From NCBI GenBank assembly GCA_013423325.1, contig BLJB01000070.1, positions 62,001-126,000 of the forward strand: 64,000 nt of DNA, read 5' to 3'. The notes beneath the pieces were generated by a model. It was not told the DNA's origin. It was given only the letters and a program-made list of their open reading frames with translations, and did not search any database. The translations under genes were made by a program, and so were the position numbers. This document shows positions 33,862-45,265 of this stretch, in pieces (the first letter of the stretch is position 1; the number at the start of each line of letters is the position of its first letter). The stretch is from Usnea hakonensis (taxonomy: Eukaryota > Ascomycota > Lecanoromycetes > Lecanorales > Parmeliaceae).

Positions 33862-34541
33862 TCAGAGCTTCGTGAGTACGGCCTCAGCGCCAGATACCTT
33901 ACAGACGTCAATTTTTGTGGGCTCATGGATCATTGGAGCCCGTGAAGACTTACTGTGACATCCCCTGCTGGCTCATTCTCTGCATATATGATCTTTCCGT
34001 GATCAATTACCATGGCATACCTCCCAGTCCTATCTGCCCCTCGCGTCCAGCCAATGCTCTTTGAAAAAGCTATGCTAGTATCGGACATGAATAGCTAATC
34101 CCTATCGGTAAGCGACACGAAAGCAGCATGCTTGGTTCGGGACTTACGATTTTATCGTGCTTGATGTCATTAGCCTTTCCCCAAGCGCTCATAACCCAGG
34201 CATCGTTCATAGCAATCACGATAACAACATCTACGCCTTTGCCTTTGATCTCGTCCAAATGTTCGATGTAACCAGGAAGGTGGCGAACTGAACAGCCAGG
34301 GGTGAAGGCCCCTGGGACGGCGAAGAGTACTACCTTCTTTCCTGCAAACTCCTTGCTGGCGTCGTATGTCTGAGGAACGCCGCAAGACGTGATGGAGTCC
34401 TTCTCTTCTGTATAAGGCACCCAACTGCAATAAACAAGCGTAGAGGTTCAGTGGGTGCACAGTCGGGGTGGGGGCCGCATGGAGAGCATACCTGAACTTA
34501 ACATCCCCAGGGAAAGTATCGCCAGCTTTGAGAGCAGTCAT
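33862..34541 (-). CDS. PRX5-type peroxiredoxin (PMP20/Asp f 3 family)
   Basis: Model complement(join(33862..33897,33954..34094,34148..34424,34492..34541)), 167 residues, the normal family length. These enzymes reduce hydrogen peroxide and alkyl hydroperoxides with thiols. The peroxidatic cysteine is in PGAFTPGCSVRHLPGY; the family also shows VVLFAVPGAF upstream and NDAWVMSAWGKAN downstream. The C-terminal part SIGWTRGADRTGRYAMVIDHGKIIYAENEP is typical and ends SGAEAVLTKL. The position after FTP is usually Thr but is Gly here (FTPGCS). The last four residues do not make a peroxisomal SKL signal (ending TKL), so location is unclear; cytosolic, mitochondrial and peroxisomal members all exist. 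Three introns of 56, 53 and 67 nt. Confidence 0.92.
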
Positions 34542-34837
34542 CTCTGACTTCTTCACTGAGAGGCTAAGATGACCGAATAATGATCTACTAGGATTTTGTG
34601 CACAGTTCACGTCGGTCACTACAGAGAAGAACGATATTCCCACGATCGTCAAGAAGGCTGAACCTCGGAAAGTACTTGAGGGGAGGCAAGTTTACCGACC
34701 ACTCGAAAAGCGTTATCAGAGCGATCAATTAGTACCTCGGTACTCGTACTGATTATAAAGTAGTGACTAGAACAGCAGCACGCACTTGAGCGTATAGATA
34801 AATTTTATAACTAGCTACGCTGCTGATCTCATGTCCC

Positions 34838-36129
34838 TCAGTCCAAGCCCTGCGTCCATTCCTGCTTTTTGAGCTGAAACAGTGACTTCATATCCTCGGA
34901 CAAGCTTGGCAAGGCTTCGACGGTTGAGAGCCCAAGACTCGCTCCTTGCCCCTTATATCTCACGATGCAAGGGCTCCGTGCCTTCTGGACCCCCAGAACA
35001 ACCTGTCTCAGTACAGTCGCCAATTTTCCCAATACCTTCGCATTGTTCGTCTCCCATTTGATCAGCAGGTCGCCGATCGACCTTACCTTGATATCTTCGA
35101 ATATTCCCTGCTGAGACCCATGCTGGTTATATGCTTTGTATCCGACGCCTCGGTGATACGCTTCGATAAAGGTAGGAGTCTGGGAAATCCAAAGATCGGC
35201 CATCTTTTGCTCGATAACGATGGGACGCTTAGCGAACGTGGAGCGCGTTGTCAGCTCCAACACCGCCGCATGGGGCACCTTTTGTCCGCCTTGGACGACA
35301 GTCACTCGGCCATCGAATCCGTTCTCTGCCTCCGAGGAAGTTGCGACACGGCCACCTAGTGACAAGTTCTGTGCAAAATTGACATGGTCAAGAGTGTCCT
35401 TGGGATCCATCACTACTGAAGAGTCGGCCCTCTCCACGAGTTCCTCCAAGTATGCGTCGACCGCTGAGCGGACAAGTAAAGTTAGTCCCCCAAAGGTGTA
35501 TTGCACAATACGATGGTGAGAAGTGCTACCCTTGGCCGACGCTGAAAGCTTGGTGTATTGCTCTTCAAACGCTTGACGGAAGCCATGAAAGGTTGTACTC
35601 GGCAGCTCTTCGCGAGTCTGCTTCTCGATCCGAACGAAAATAGCTGTATTCCCGAAAATATCCACACCAAACTCAAACGACTCTGGCTCACCAGCCACGA
35701 AGCCGTACAGCTTGCGGAGAGGCCTACGATCACTAACAATGTCGATGGCTAAAAAGTTGAAGTCCGGTTGATAGGTCTGAACAGCCAAAACCAAAGAGTC
35801 CAATGGTGAGGCTGGGTTTCGGTCCGTATTCTGGTCAACGTACCGAGGACCAGAGTCTGGCTTCAAAATAGGAGTAGTAGGTGGGGGGCTCCAGACTGGG
35901 GGCACGCCTGAAGTCATTGAGGTTAGTAAAGTTCTTGGACCAAAATGAAATTAAGTGAATCTTCATCCTTACCGGGAACCATGATCGTCGGATGTTTCTT
36001 ATCAAGCCAATTGTATGATGCAGCCACTTGGAATCCTGATATCCTGTTCAGGTCGTCGTTTCCCGCAGGGTAATCAGGTCTAGCTATTGAGTCGCCAACA
36101 TTAGCAACAGGCTCCTTGATATTTGCCAT
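34838..36129 (-). CDS. Conserved fungal protein of unknown function
   Basis: Model complement(join(34838..35907,35973..36129)), 408 residues. The protein belongs to a widespread family in filamentous ascomycetes that is often labelled 'geranylgeranyl pyrophosphate synthetase' in databases, although I see no DDxxD prenyltransferase motif. Recognisable blocks are IARPDYPAGNDDLNRISGFQVAASYNWL, PVWSPPPTTPILKPDSGPRYVDQN, DRRPLRKLYGFVAGEPESFEFGV, and HHRIVQYTFGGLTLLVRSAVDAYLEE. The start at 36129 (MANIKEPV) was chosen over a longer non-ATG extension. The single 65-nt intron joins VPG to GVPPVW. Function should be treated as unknown. Confidence 0.85.
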
Positions 36130-36801
36130 TCTGACCTTCAAAAGATATAGCAGAGAGTGGAGCTTGGAATGAAGCAAAAGTCGAAAGAGCCTACCAAGTC
36201 AATGCAAAAGACTCTGGCAGATACACACGTCATTCGTGGGGGTCCAGTGTCTATTGTCCCGGCTTGTTGCATGCTTAGCAGCTTCATCAATTCGTCAAAC
36301 GGCGGTGTGATACAGATCAATGCATCAATGTCCAAGTACAAGTACGAAAAGTAAACGTTGAAGAAAAGAAATCCAAGAAGTCCCCGTTGAAGAGGAAGAT
36401 GCTTGGTTTGCCTTTCAAGCTGGTCTCGAAGTGCCTCATAAATTCTTACAATAGACCTAGCGCAAGAACCTCCTAGAGGATCGTGGAAGACGTTCTGAAC
36501 GGTGAGCATAATTCGAAAGGGATTGACAGCTCGATGTTTCTGGCACGGAAGACCTAGAATGCTTTAATGTGGATTGCGAAGACTACTCGTTTATTTTACT
36601 AGAGGATCTTTCGGATTAGCATTTGGAAAGGATGATAATCCATCAGCCGGCTACCGTTAGGGCCACTTGACCATTCTCTCAGTACTCCCAAGCGTCAAGG
36701 AGACAGGATCCAGGCAAGGTGGGTCAAAAGAGGCTTGTGACAAGCCATAACTCTACTTTCAGCCCACACTTTCCCAAAGCGTACATCTCGATTCGGCTTT
36801 T
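36130..36801. other. Spacer upstream of the unknown-function gene
   Basis: A 672-bp spacer. A 124-codon - strand frame (36138-36509) precedes the gene but shows no recognisable domain; it more likely covers promoter and leader. Confidence 0.5.
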
Positions 36802-37806
36802 TCAATGCATAGGCGGCAGTCTCTGCTCCAAATACTTTTCCAACTCATCAATCTCTTCTGTGTCCGCCGAATGCGCTAACCCCTTATACGTCCGGAAATC
36901 GACCATCCACCCCATTTCTCTCAGTATCTTTGACGTTTCCAGGCCCCACTCATGCTTTACCATAGGATCCACATCCCCATGACCCATGAATATTGGTGTA
37001 TCTTTATTTATACTATCGGATTTGATGTAGTCTTTGATTTTATCGTGTAGGAGAAGATAACTCGAGAGGCCGAAGATTCCGGCAAGCTTGTCGGGACAAC
37101 TTATGCCAGTGAAGAGAGAGATTGCCCCTCCCTGGGAGAATCCCCCTATCGAGTGTTGATGCTGAGACATTGGGACTGTAGATGTAGAAACGGTCTTACC
37201 TAATACGATGCGTGAGGACGGGATGCCCTTCTCCATCTCGGCTTTAATCAGAGAGTTGAAATAATCTCGGGACTTGAGGATGCCGGGCCTGAACGGTTAT
37301 CGAAGTCAGATTGAATCTCTTGGGGTTGGGTTCAGGTCTGGGCATTGTTACTGGTCGTGGGCTTGAGCGAGATCGCCAAATGTGGTCTAGTCAACATCAG
37401 CATTCGCACTTTGAAAGATGTAGCTGTCATGGGATTCCGATATGCTCATCACAAGAAGACGAACGCGCTGTCGTACAATATCATACCAGCCGGGCATTTC
37501 CATCCCAAAATTCACCGTCACGGGTATCGTCGGTGCGTTGGGGAAAACGAAGGCACATTCACTGAACCTGCCTCGTCGTCTGAAGTTCTCTGCGATTGGC
37601 ATCCTATGGTAATGTTAGAGTCCAGGGTCATAGCCAAGGACGGCTGTTCATACCATCCTGCTCCGCTGTACAAATGTCAGCTAGGTAATGCTGAACATTT
37701 GGGAGAGTGCGTGAGAAGCTTACCTGTCTCCTAATCCGTGCGCCCATATCACCGTGGCTGTATGTTTCTTCAGGGCGGGTATTACCAGAGGTGCTGCAGT
37801 AGCCAT
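36802..37806 (-). CDS. Acyl-protein thioesterase 1
   Basis: Model complement(join(36802..37145,37200..37288,37352..37386,37477..37603,37654..37665,37724..37806)), 229 residues. This alpha/beta hydrolase removes palmitate from S-acylated proteins such as Ras or G-alpha in the cytosol. The oxyanion region is TATVIWAHGLGDSGAGW. The nucleophile is Ser in LGGFSQGGAIS, the acid is Asp in GHGDVDPMV, and the base is His in YKGLAHS. Other family blocks: FVFPNAPTIPVTVNFGMEMPGWYDI and PGILKSRDYFNSLI. Exon 2 is only 12 nt (37654-37665), coding for the GAG of SGAGW, and exon 4 is 35 nt; both are needed to rebuild conserved sequence. Length is typical (about 230). It is divergent from the fasciclin gene. 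Confidence 0.93.
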
Positions 37807-38136
37807 GTTTAAAGGTGTATAAGGGCCCTACTGGTTCAATGTACTCTAATAAGTACCTTAGGTTAGTAAAGTAATAATTCATGGGGTTTGTGATCTGCAC
37901 AGGGATCTACTCTAGCCTCTTATGTGCGGAGTTGCGGAGTCTCGGACCATCAAAGACCCGGCATCGTCATCGATGTGACGAATCTCACCCTTGCCGCGTA
38001 CTAGCATGTCACTATTGCCGCGTACTCGTATATTGCCTACTCTTTAAGTACTATATGTAGGCATCAACATTTATATTCTGTTTCCCTCCTTTGTTGCATT
38101 CCTGCGTTGAACACATTCTACCATCTTGCAATTATC
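37807..38136. promoter_or_regulatory. Divergent promoter APT1 / fasciclin gene
   Basis: A 330-bp spacer between two start codons. It contains two closely spaced copies of a ttgccgcgtact element (near 37990 and 38015), the second continuing into GTACTCGTA, a half of the palindrome found at 13154. Confidence 0.45.
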
Positions 38137-39756
38137 ATGAAGCTCATCCAAATCTTGCCGCTTGCGGCTCTCTCCACTGCCTTCGTTATCCCCGACGAGC
38201 AGGTCATGAGTCAGGTAGCCATTGAATCTGACCGAGCCCCAGAATCCTTCCTTGAAAAGCTCCCGTCCAAGGACGAGGCGGTCAAGCAATTCGAAGAATC
38301 TTTCACCAAGCTCATTGACACTTCGAAGAATGTCTTCGACGATGCCATCGAATACGCCACTGAGACTAAAGAAGACATTTCGGACAAGGCCTATGAGACT
38401 GCCTACCATGTCAGCTCATGGCTAGATTCTGCCGCCGACCGGGTTCAGGAGTTGGGACAAGACATCGTACCTTTCTCCGAGGATGACGCTGAACATGATG
38501 GCGGTAAGGGCCGCAAAGGCCGCAAGGGTCACCATGGCCATTGCAAGAAGCCGAACTTGACTGTCTATGAGCTCATCTCCAAGAGCAAGTACACCACCAA
38601 GCTCGCCGCCTTGATCAATGAGTATGAAGATGTCGTGGAGCTCCTCAATGGCACTGCTGCAAATTACAGTATGTTTTCCTCCCAAATTGGATATCATATA
38701 TATTCAAAATTGAACGCTAATCGCTGCGCCTGCAGCTGTCTTTGCGCCCACAGACAAAGCGTTCGAGAAAATTCCGGAACACGCCCCTAAGCCATCGAAA
38801 GAGGAGCTCAAGAGGATCTTGCTCTACCATGTCTCAGAAGATTTCTATCCGGCAGGCAAGGTCTTGGTCACACACACTGTTCCTACCCTGCTTTCAGTCG
38901 ATACTCTCGGCATCGGGCCACAGCGCTTGGCTACCGAAATCAGTCTGAAAGGCTTAACGGTCAACTTCTATAGCCGCATTGTTGCCATCAACATCGTACG
39001 TTTTCCCAAGTCTTCCAAAGGATGGGCAGACAGATGCTGACGATGCCCAGTTTGGGACGAACGGCGTTATTCATGGCGTTGACAGCCTCCTCATCCCACC
39101 ACCGAGCGTTGCCAGCATTATCCAATTCCTTCCTGGCGAGTTCAGTACCCTGGAACTCGGCCTCACAAAGACCGGTCTTCTGCCCGTCATTGCAGACACC
39201 TCGAACCATGTGGGCGGAACTGTCTTCGCACCCTCTAACTTTGCGTTCCAGAAGCTGGGTCCAAGAATTAACGGCTTCCTCTTTAGCAAGTATGGCCAGA
39301 AATATCTCAAGGCTCTCCTGGAGTACCACGTTGTTGCTAATCAGACACTGTACTCCGATGCTTACTACAAGTCTGAATCTGTTGACAACGTCGTGGACAA
39401 CAGTGGTATCCCCAAGGGTCTTTTCCACGTAAGCTGCGTCTCATGCCAGTGACGTCACCAACTACTAACATGATGCCTAGATTGACCTCAAAACCCTTCT
39501 TGAGGGCAAGTCTCTCAGTGTTGATGTCGCCCGCTATGGTCGTTACATCGACATCAAGATCAATGCCTTCTCCACTGTCACAGTCGAAGATGGAATTGCG
39601 TCAGACGGCGTCATTCACCTTGTGAATAATGTGCTCATCCCACCCAAGTCTGTTGATCGGGCCGTGCAGCATTGGGACGGCGAGGAAATGACCGTTGAGG
39701 AGCTCAAGGAGAGGCTCGCACCGCTCATGGAAAACGAGAAGCCGCAAGAGTTGTGA
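38137..39756 (+). CDS. Secreted protein with two fasciclin (FAS1) domains
   Basis: Model join(38137..38668,38736..38995,39051..39428,39481..39756), 481 residues. FAS1 domains mediate adhesion in cell-surface or matrix proteins. MKLIQILPLAALSTAFVIP is a clear signal peptide. An acidic helical region follows, then a basic Gly/Lys/His linker (GGKGRKGRKGHHGHCKK) near residue 130. FAS1-1 begins at TVYELISKSKYTTKL, contains TVFAPTDKAFEKIP and LLYHV, and ends NGVIHGVDSLLIPP. FAS1-2 begins STLELGLTKTGL, contains TVFAPSNFAFQKLG and LEYHVV, and ends DGVIHLVNNVLIPP. No hydrophobic GPI-anchor tail is visible, so the product is probably secreted or wall-associated. Three introns of 67, 55 and 52 nt. Confidence 0.93.
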
Positions 39757-40280
39757 GCGCATCCCACATTAGTTGGAGTTGGATGGGCTTGGGCGCAAAA
39801 AACGGTGTGAGGAGAGAAGAGTACTGATGAAATATATGTACAAGATGGGATTACTTTATTTGAACATACTCTAGAAAACGAATCCATTCCGAAGATTCAA
39901 CAAAAGCGAAACCATAACGCTCAATTTTCGTAATATGTATACAATTTCTTTGGTTATAATGGGTCCGTGAGAGGGCGGACAGCCCCTACAGCGGTTCAGA
40001 AGCTAAATTTTTGGCTGGTCCACAACGATTTCGAAGCCAAAAATGATTATTTTCGACCGTGTCTCACAGGTCATTAGCCTCGTATGGGGCGAAATACCCA
40101 AGTGGTCCATGTGATCTAAAATCGTGAATGCATCCGCTATGGAGCCAGGTGGCCGATTGCACACGGCTGCTCTTCTATGCTGCTCTCCTATCCTGCTACA
40201 CGACTACAATCTGTACAGTCCATCGGCGCGAGAGATGTAAATGGAACACCTCTCTACGCCAAGGCGTTCATCCCCACTAG
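39757..40280. other. Convergent spacer fasciclin / UBP6
   Basis: A 524-bp spacer between two convergent 3' ends. No gene is seen. Confidence 0.55.
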
Positions 40281-42138
40281 CTATTCTCCGACTTCTTCAG
40301 CTGTCGGCAAGTCGATGGCACGATAGAGGAGGATCAAAGCAGAGTGGCTCTCACCTATCGCGTTCATTAGCACATGACCATCCGCACGATGATGCAATGT
40401 AAGACTGACCACCACCACTCAACGATTCAATCTTTTGTGCCTCGACCTCGCTAACTTTCTCGTCATTGAACCACCACCACTTCCCATCCTCCTCCTTCCT
40501 CTTGCCTGTCTCATGGTCTATCGATCCTTGTTTCTTGACGTAGGAAGTGTAATGTCCGCTATCTGCACTGGCCCCTTGATGAGTCACCACGCCCCTGAGC
40601 TCATACAGGCCAGACTTATTAGATCCCTCGTCGGCCGCGAGCTCGGGGCTGATGAGAGCGAAGAGCTCTTTCTTGGCTGCCAGTATGGATGAAGCTCGCT
40701 CAGCGTCGTATTCTGCATCTGTCTTGTACACAGCGTCTTTCATCTCCGTGTCATCACCCTTTTTCTCAGTAGCCTTATCGTTGACCAGCTTCTTCTCGTC
40801 CGCAAGGCCCTTGGCCTTGATCTCGTCCGCAGCGCGGTCTTCTTCTTGCTTGTGTGCCATTTTTTGGCGCTTGCGAGCCCGCATTATATCCTCCTCATCC
40901 TTACGCACTTCTCGAACTTTGTCACGCACAGGCACCAACTGTTTTCGTAGCGTCTCTGTGCAGAACTCCACCACGTCCAATTCCGCCGGGAAGGTCACCT
41001 TCTTCATGATCTTCGACTTCTTTCGAATACTGGCTTTCCACCAGAAGCGAATGAAATGGACTGTGAGATACTTAGGGAGGCGCGAAATTCGGGAGGTTTT
41101 AGTGTAGACAGCATCACGGTTAAGCGTGGGAGAGTGCTTTTCAATCTCCTCTTTAAGACCGGAGAGAATACCGTCGCGGAGGTGATTCGTGGTAGATGAA
41201 ATATGACAGTCTAATTTTAGGAAAGCATCTTCGCTCAAGATAGACTCTTCGCCTGCTTCGGTTGCCGCTGCCTCGTTACAAGTGAGAGTCGAGGCAAAAC
41301 GGCCGGCAAGGTACTTGTCAATGAAGGATATGTCTGGTGCGGCGTTGGATTGTTGAGCGGAAGAGGATGAGGTCGATGGGGCAGCAGTATCTTTGATCTT
41401 TAGCTTTTGCCGCAGTTGGGATAGGATCTGTGTCCACGCTTCTTCGGCATCCTGTTGCGCGTAGCCATGACCGGTCCTTGACTTTTCCGCAAACTGGGGG
41501 AACGTGGTCTGCAGCGCATTGAGGAAGATTAAAGGTGGGAAGCCTTCTTGTGTCTCGGACATTTGCTTGTACAGATCTCGGAGGGAGCTGGTGAGATCGA
41601 CGGATCCTTGCAGACCATATTGGCTCAGATCTACTCCTCGAGACGAGCTTGCACCACCTCCTGTGTACTTCAGCAGCTGTTCTTGCAGTTCTGGCACAGC
41701 TCGTAGAGTCTGTAGCGTCGAGTTCATGTAGCATGTATTGCCCAAGTTCTGCAGGCCAGCAGGCGTTGCCCCTTCAGCCTTTGCAGCCTCCGCTTCTGTC
41801 ATATCCTCCATGAACTTCATTTTCTCCTTCGGACGCTCGAGGGCCACATGTTCACTCTCTGCCGGAGTGCCCATCATCATGAAGGTTTGCCCGGGCTTCG
41901 CTCCAAGCTTCGAGAGGTCGGTCTCATCTTTGAGCTGTCCGCCTTTGATGAGTATCTTTTGCCGGTCTGGTTCTACCCCAGTCAGGGAGTACAGCTGATA
42001 TTTAAAGGTTTCTCCTGTAGATGTAGGATCCAGCTCAACTTCATGCTTCTTGCCTTGGTGCTTCACGAACACTGTGTGCTACGCGTCAGTTCGCATGAGC
42101 AATGAGAGATTTCAGTTCCTACCTTGAATTGCGGACAT
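40281..42138 (-). CDS. UBP6: Proteasome-associated ubiquitin hydrolase Ubp6 (USP14)
   Basis: Model complement(join(40281..40354,40410..42071,42123..42138)), 583 residues. Ubp6 removes ubiquitin from substrates on the 26S proteasome. An N-terminal ubiquitin-like domain (VFVKHQGKKHEVELD ... QKILIKGGQLKDETDLSKLG) docks it to Rpn1. The catalytic Cys box is GLQNLGNTCYMNSTLQTL and the His box is GVVTHQGASADSGHYTSYVKK. A Lys/Glu/Asp-rich insert lies between them. The first exon is 16 nt (MSAIQ). The last intron (55 nt) is needed to end correctly (LSGGGESHSALILLYRAIDLP); read-through instead gives a short unrelated tail with an early stop. The start is divergent from ARPC4 with 276 bp between them. 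Confidence 0.95.
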
Positions 42139-42414
42139 AATGGGTTAAGTTACGATTGTCAATTCTCAGACACAAAGTCCTGTTTGTTTGGGTGTCAGTG
42201 GTGCTATATTTACAGTGAAAAGTCGCAGGGGAGAGCAGCCGAAGATTTTCCGAACAATCCGATATCATTCACCATCACATTGTCTCAAGCAGCCATCACG
42301 GGTATCTCGATCTATGAAGGAGTGCTTCAAAGAATACTATCTCAATACTACCACCAGCTCTAGAACTTTCGTGATTGAAATTCCGAACACTGTGTCCAGA
42401 TCGGTGCTCGAGCA
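42139..42414. promoter_or_regulatory. Short bidirectional promoter UBP6 / ARPC4
   Basis: Only 276 bp separates the two start codons, so both promoters and leaders share this interval. A + strand frame that is open across it (from 42188) is not coding, because ARPC4 starts with its own ATG-only exon at 42415. Confidence 0.6.
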
Positions 42415-43172
42415 ATGGTTCGATGCCTCTGTCCCTCTTCTCTCCAGAGCTAGAGCTAACTTTCCCCAGTCTCAATCCCTTCGTCCTTATCTCCTCTGCG
42501 TCCGATCCTCACTGACCGCTGCACTCTCCCTCTCAAACTTTGGATCTCAGGCATCTGAACGCCACAATGTCCCTGAGATCGAAGCCGCCAGCTCTCCAGA
42601 AGTTCTCCTCAATCCGTTGACCGTCTCTCGCAATGAGAACGAAAAAGTCTTGATCGAACCGAGCATCAACAGTATACGAGTCAGCATCAAAATAAAGCAG
42701 GCGGATGAAATTGAAAACATCCTAGTACACAAATTTACTAGGTTCCTGACGCAAAGAGCAGAGGCTTTCTTCATATTACGGAGAAAGCCGGTAAAAGTCA
42801 GCCAACGTCTTTGTGGTGTTACTTGGAGATCAAACATTCGCTGATATCTTCTCCTAGGGATACGATATATCGTTCTTGATCACAAATTTCCATACGGAGG
42901 AAATGCTGAAGCATAAGCTGGTCGATTTCATCATACAATTCATGGAAGAGGTAGATAAAGAGATATCTGAGATGAAGCTTTTCGTACGTCCCGGAGCCCA
43001 CAGACTATGGCACAATAGTCTAGGCGCCTCTTTTTCCCCTGACTGCAATTGCCTGACTGTATGAATAGTTGAACGCGCGGGCAAGATTTGTGGCCGAATC
43101 GTTCCTGACTCCGGTCTGCTCACTTACACTTCGTTAAAGTACCACGCTAATTGAAGCCTTTAGTTTGACTGA
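42415..43172 (+). CDS. ARC19: Arp2/3 complex subunit 4 (ARPC4, p20-Arc)
   Basis: Model join(42415..42417,42470..42796,42858..42983,43069..43113,43164..43172), 169 residues, matching the very conserved family length. ARPC4 is a core subunit of the actin-nucleating Arp2/3 complex. The protein reads SQSLRPYLLCVRSSLTAALSLSNFGSQ, ERHNVPEIEA, PLTVSRNENEKVLIEPSINSIRVSIKIKQADEIE, HKFTRFLTQRAE, GYDISFLITNFHTEEML, and NARARFVAESFLTPFD. The first coding exon is the ATG alone, followed by a 52-nt intron with a GCTAAC branch site. The last exon is 9 nt (Phe-Asp-stop) after a 50-nt intron; without it the frame ends in an unrelated VCSLTLR. Both tiny exons are supported by restoring the universal termini. 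Confidence 0.95.
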
Positions 43173-45265
43173 TTAAATGAAGCTGCATCACCGTTCATGA
43201 CTAATGTCAATAAAGGATGGAGCCAGTAGTCTTGTAATCTGGCCATATCTTAGGTGGTTGGGTGGAAGAGTAGAGAGGGCGTCTCCCACTGGCCCGCTCT
43301 CTTCCTTGTGGATTGATGCTACTGTCAAACACCGGAATCGGCTGCAGCAAACAAGCTGTTCTGGCAATAGCTTCAGCTACCACCACTACTTAACCTCGTC
43401 CTAGATCACTTGCTGTAAATATACCAACTTTCGCCGAGTGTTCCAAGAAAGCTACGTTACGGTTTTTCCACTCCCGGCCTTCTCATGTGCCTTTTCTGCT
43501 TTCCTCGTCCAGGCAGTTCAGCAGACTATCGTTCGGATTTATGGCACTGAGTGTCTTGAACGCAATACTTCTGCAGACCGTTGGAGACATGCCTGGCCAG
43601 ACCTCGGATGAGCGGCTACCATGGATTGATGATATCGTGACGCGAACAGCTTTGCACCTTGCTTCCCGACCGTCTGCCCATAATACCAGTCATTGTAGGC
43701 CATTGTAAGAGAAGTTTCACGTCAAGCACGACCTGTTCACATGTTCTTAGTGTTGTAAAGTGTTTGACGGCACAACGTGCACATTCGTTGGTTTGCGTTT
43801 GCCGGATGCTGTTTCGATGCTAAATACAGAATGGCTGCCCCCAAGATTCTAATCCAGAGATCATGTGCACCAAGTATGATTTTTGGCTTGACTTCGAAAA
43901 AGATCTCGGCACAATTGAGGTGCTCGCTTTGCAAAATATTCCCAGAGTTCTTCGTACGTAGGGTTTTCTTTGGCGTTTGCTGCAGACAAAAATGTCAAAG
44001 TCATCGAGGAGGGTAATGGAAGCTCCTTGAAATCAGTCTTGGTTTAGCAGCAATGGTACGTTCGTGTCATAACTATAGCCCGTTGCAGTGTGGCCTGAGA
44101 AGGGGTGATCGATTCGGTCCTCACCCATTGAGTGTTTTGCTTCGACAGAGGGTACGATTTGCCGGATAAGATGACGATCGGCAATGCCTTGTGCTGTTCC
44201 TGGCTGTCCGATCGAATTCTGGAATATTAAGCCTTTGTGTATGGCCTGTGGCAGAATCCCAAAAATGCGGAGAATGTTCAGTGCCTTTACGTTGCTGCTC
44301 AAAACCAACCAGGTCAACCATACGTTCCCCGCAAAGTCTCCGTCGAATTGTTACATGACATTCCGAGCATTAAAAGTTGCAGGTGAAGGAATCATGGATC
44401 GAGAAATATGCCGAAGGCAACACGAATTGTACTCAAATTCTCTGCAAATTGAGTGAGTGTATCGTTGTAAGTAGATTGTTGGGCAATTTTCTCCGTCAAT
44501 CAGGGCAGCTTGGGTTCAGGACGCCTTATAGCAGCTGCAAGGACAAAAGGATGCCTGATGAATGAGATCTTTCAATGCAAAAGTTGATGAATATCGGCAG
44601 CCTACTTGAGTTCCAGCACATTCGTCAACGTTTCTAGGGAGTTGCTGCTAGGTTACTGGAGCTAGTGTGTTTTGCCGAAGCTGATATCCATCAATTAATT
44701 CAAAGTCCTCATGCCCACTAATCACTCAACTTTCAACCCCTTTACTGCTTCTACCTTTACAGCTACTTAGCCTTCAGCCGATCACATATTGCTTCTCTCG
44801 CATCGCGTGGCTTCACTGGCCGCGTCTGTTGCCCTCTTGTCAACCCATTGACATCAATATCGCAGACTGCATTGGGATTTTTAGTGAGTGAATTCCTTTT
44901 GTTCAAAGCAGTACTCCGCCTAAGCTCTTCCACACATGGGACAGGAATCCCTCTTCATTCGCTCTAATATATTTCACTAGCATCGGAAGCCCCTTATCCT
45001 ATCCTACCCTTCCCTAACTATCTTTGAGGCAACAGAGAATGCTGCTAACTTGAAGGGAGCGCGCAGTGTAGAAAGATGTGAGCTTTAGCCAGGGGAGTGC
45101 TCAAAGTCTGTGAGGACACCCTCTCCCTTCTCCATAGCACCAATTGTACCGGGTGCTTTTGGAGTATTCGTGCATCTGAATAAAGGACGTCGATTTCTCA
45201 TATTCTCCGTACGCAGCGCTTATCAGCATCACATAGTGTTATTGTTGAGCCGCTCAATTCCAAAC
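43173..45265. other. 2.1-kb spacer without recognised gene
   Basis: Frames up to about 95 codons overlap on both strands around 44030-44460 and none resembles a known family. The last few hundred bases presumably carry the promoter and leader of the next gene. Confidence 0.5.

Noticed and set aside
42124..42414. Upstream extension of the ARPC4 frame (long + frame from 42188)
   Set aside because: The conserved protein begins with MSQSLRPY; the ATG-only exon at 42415 and its intron explain the start.
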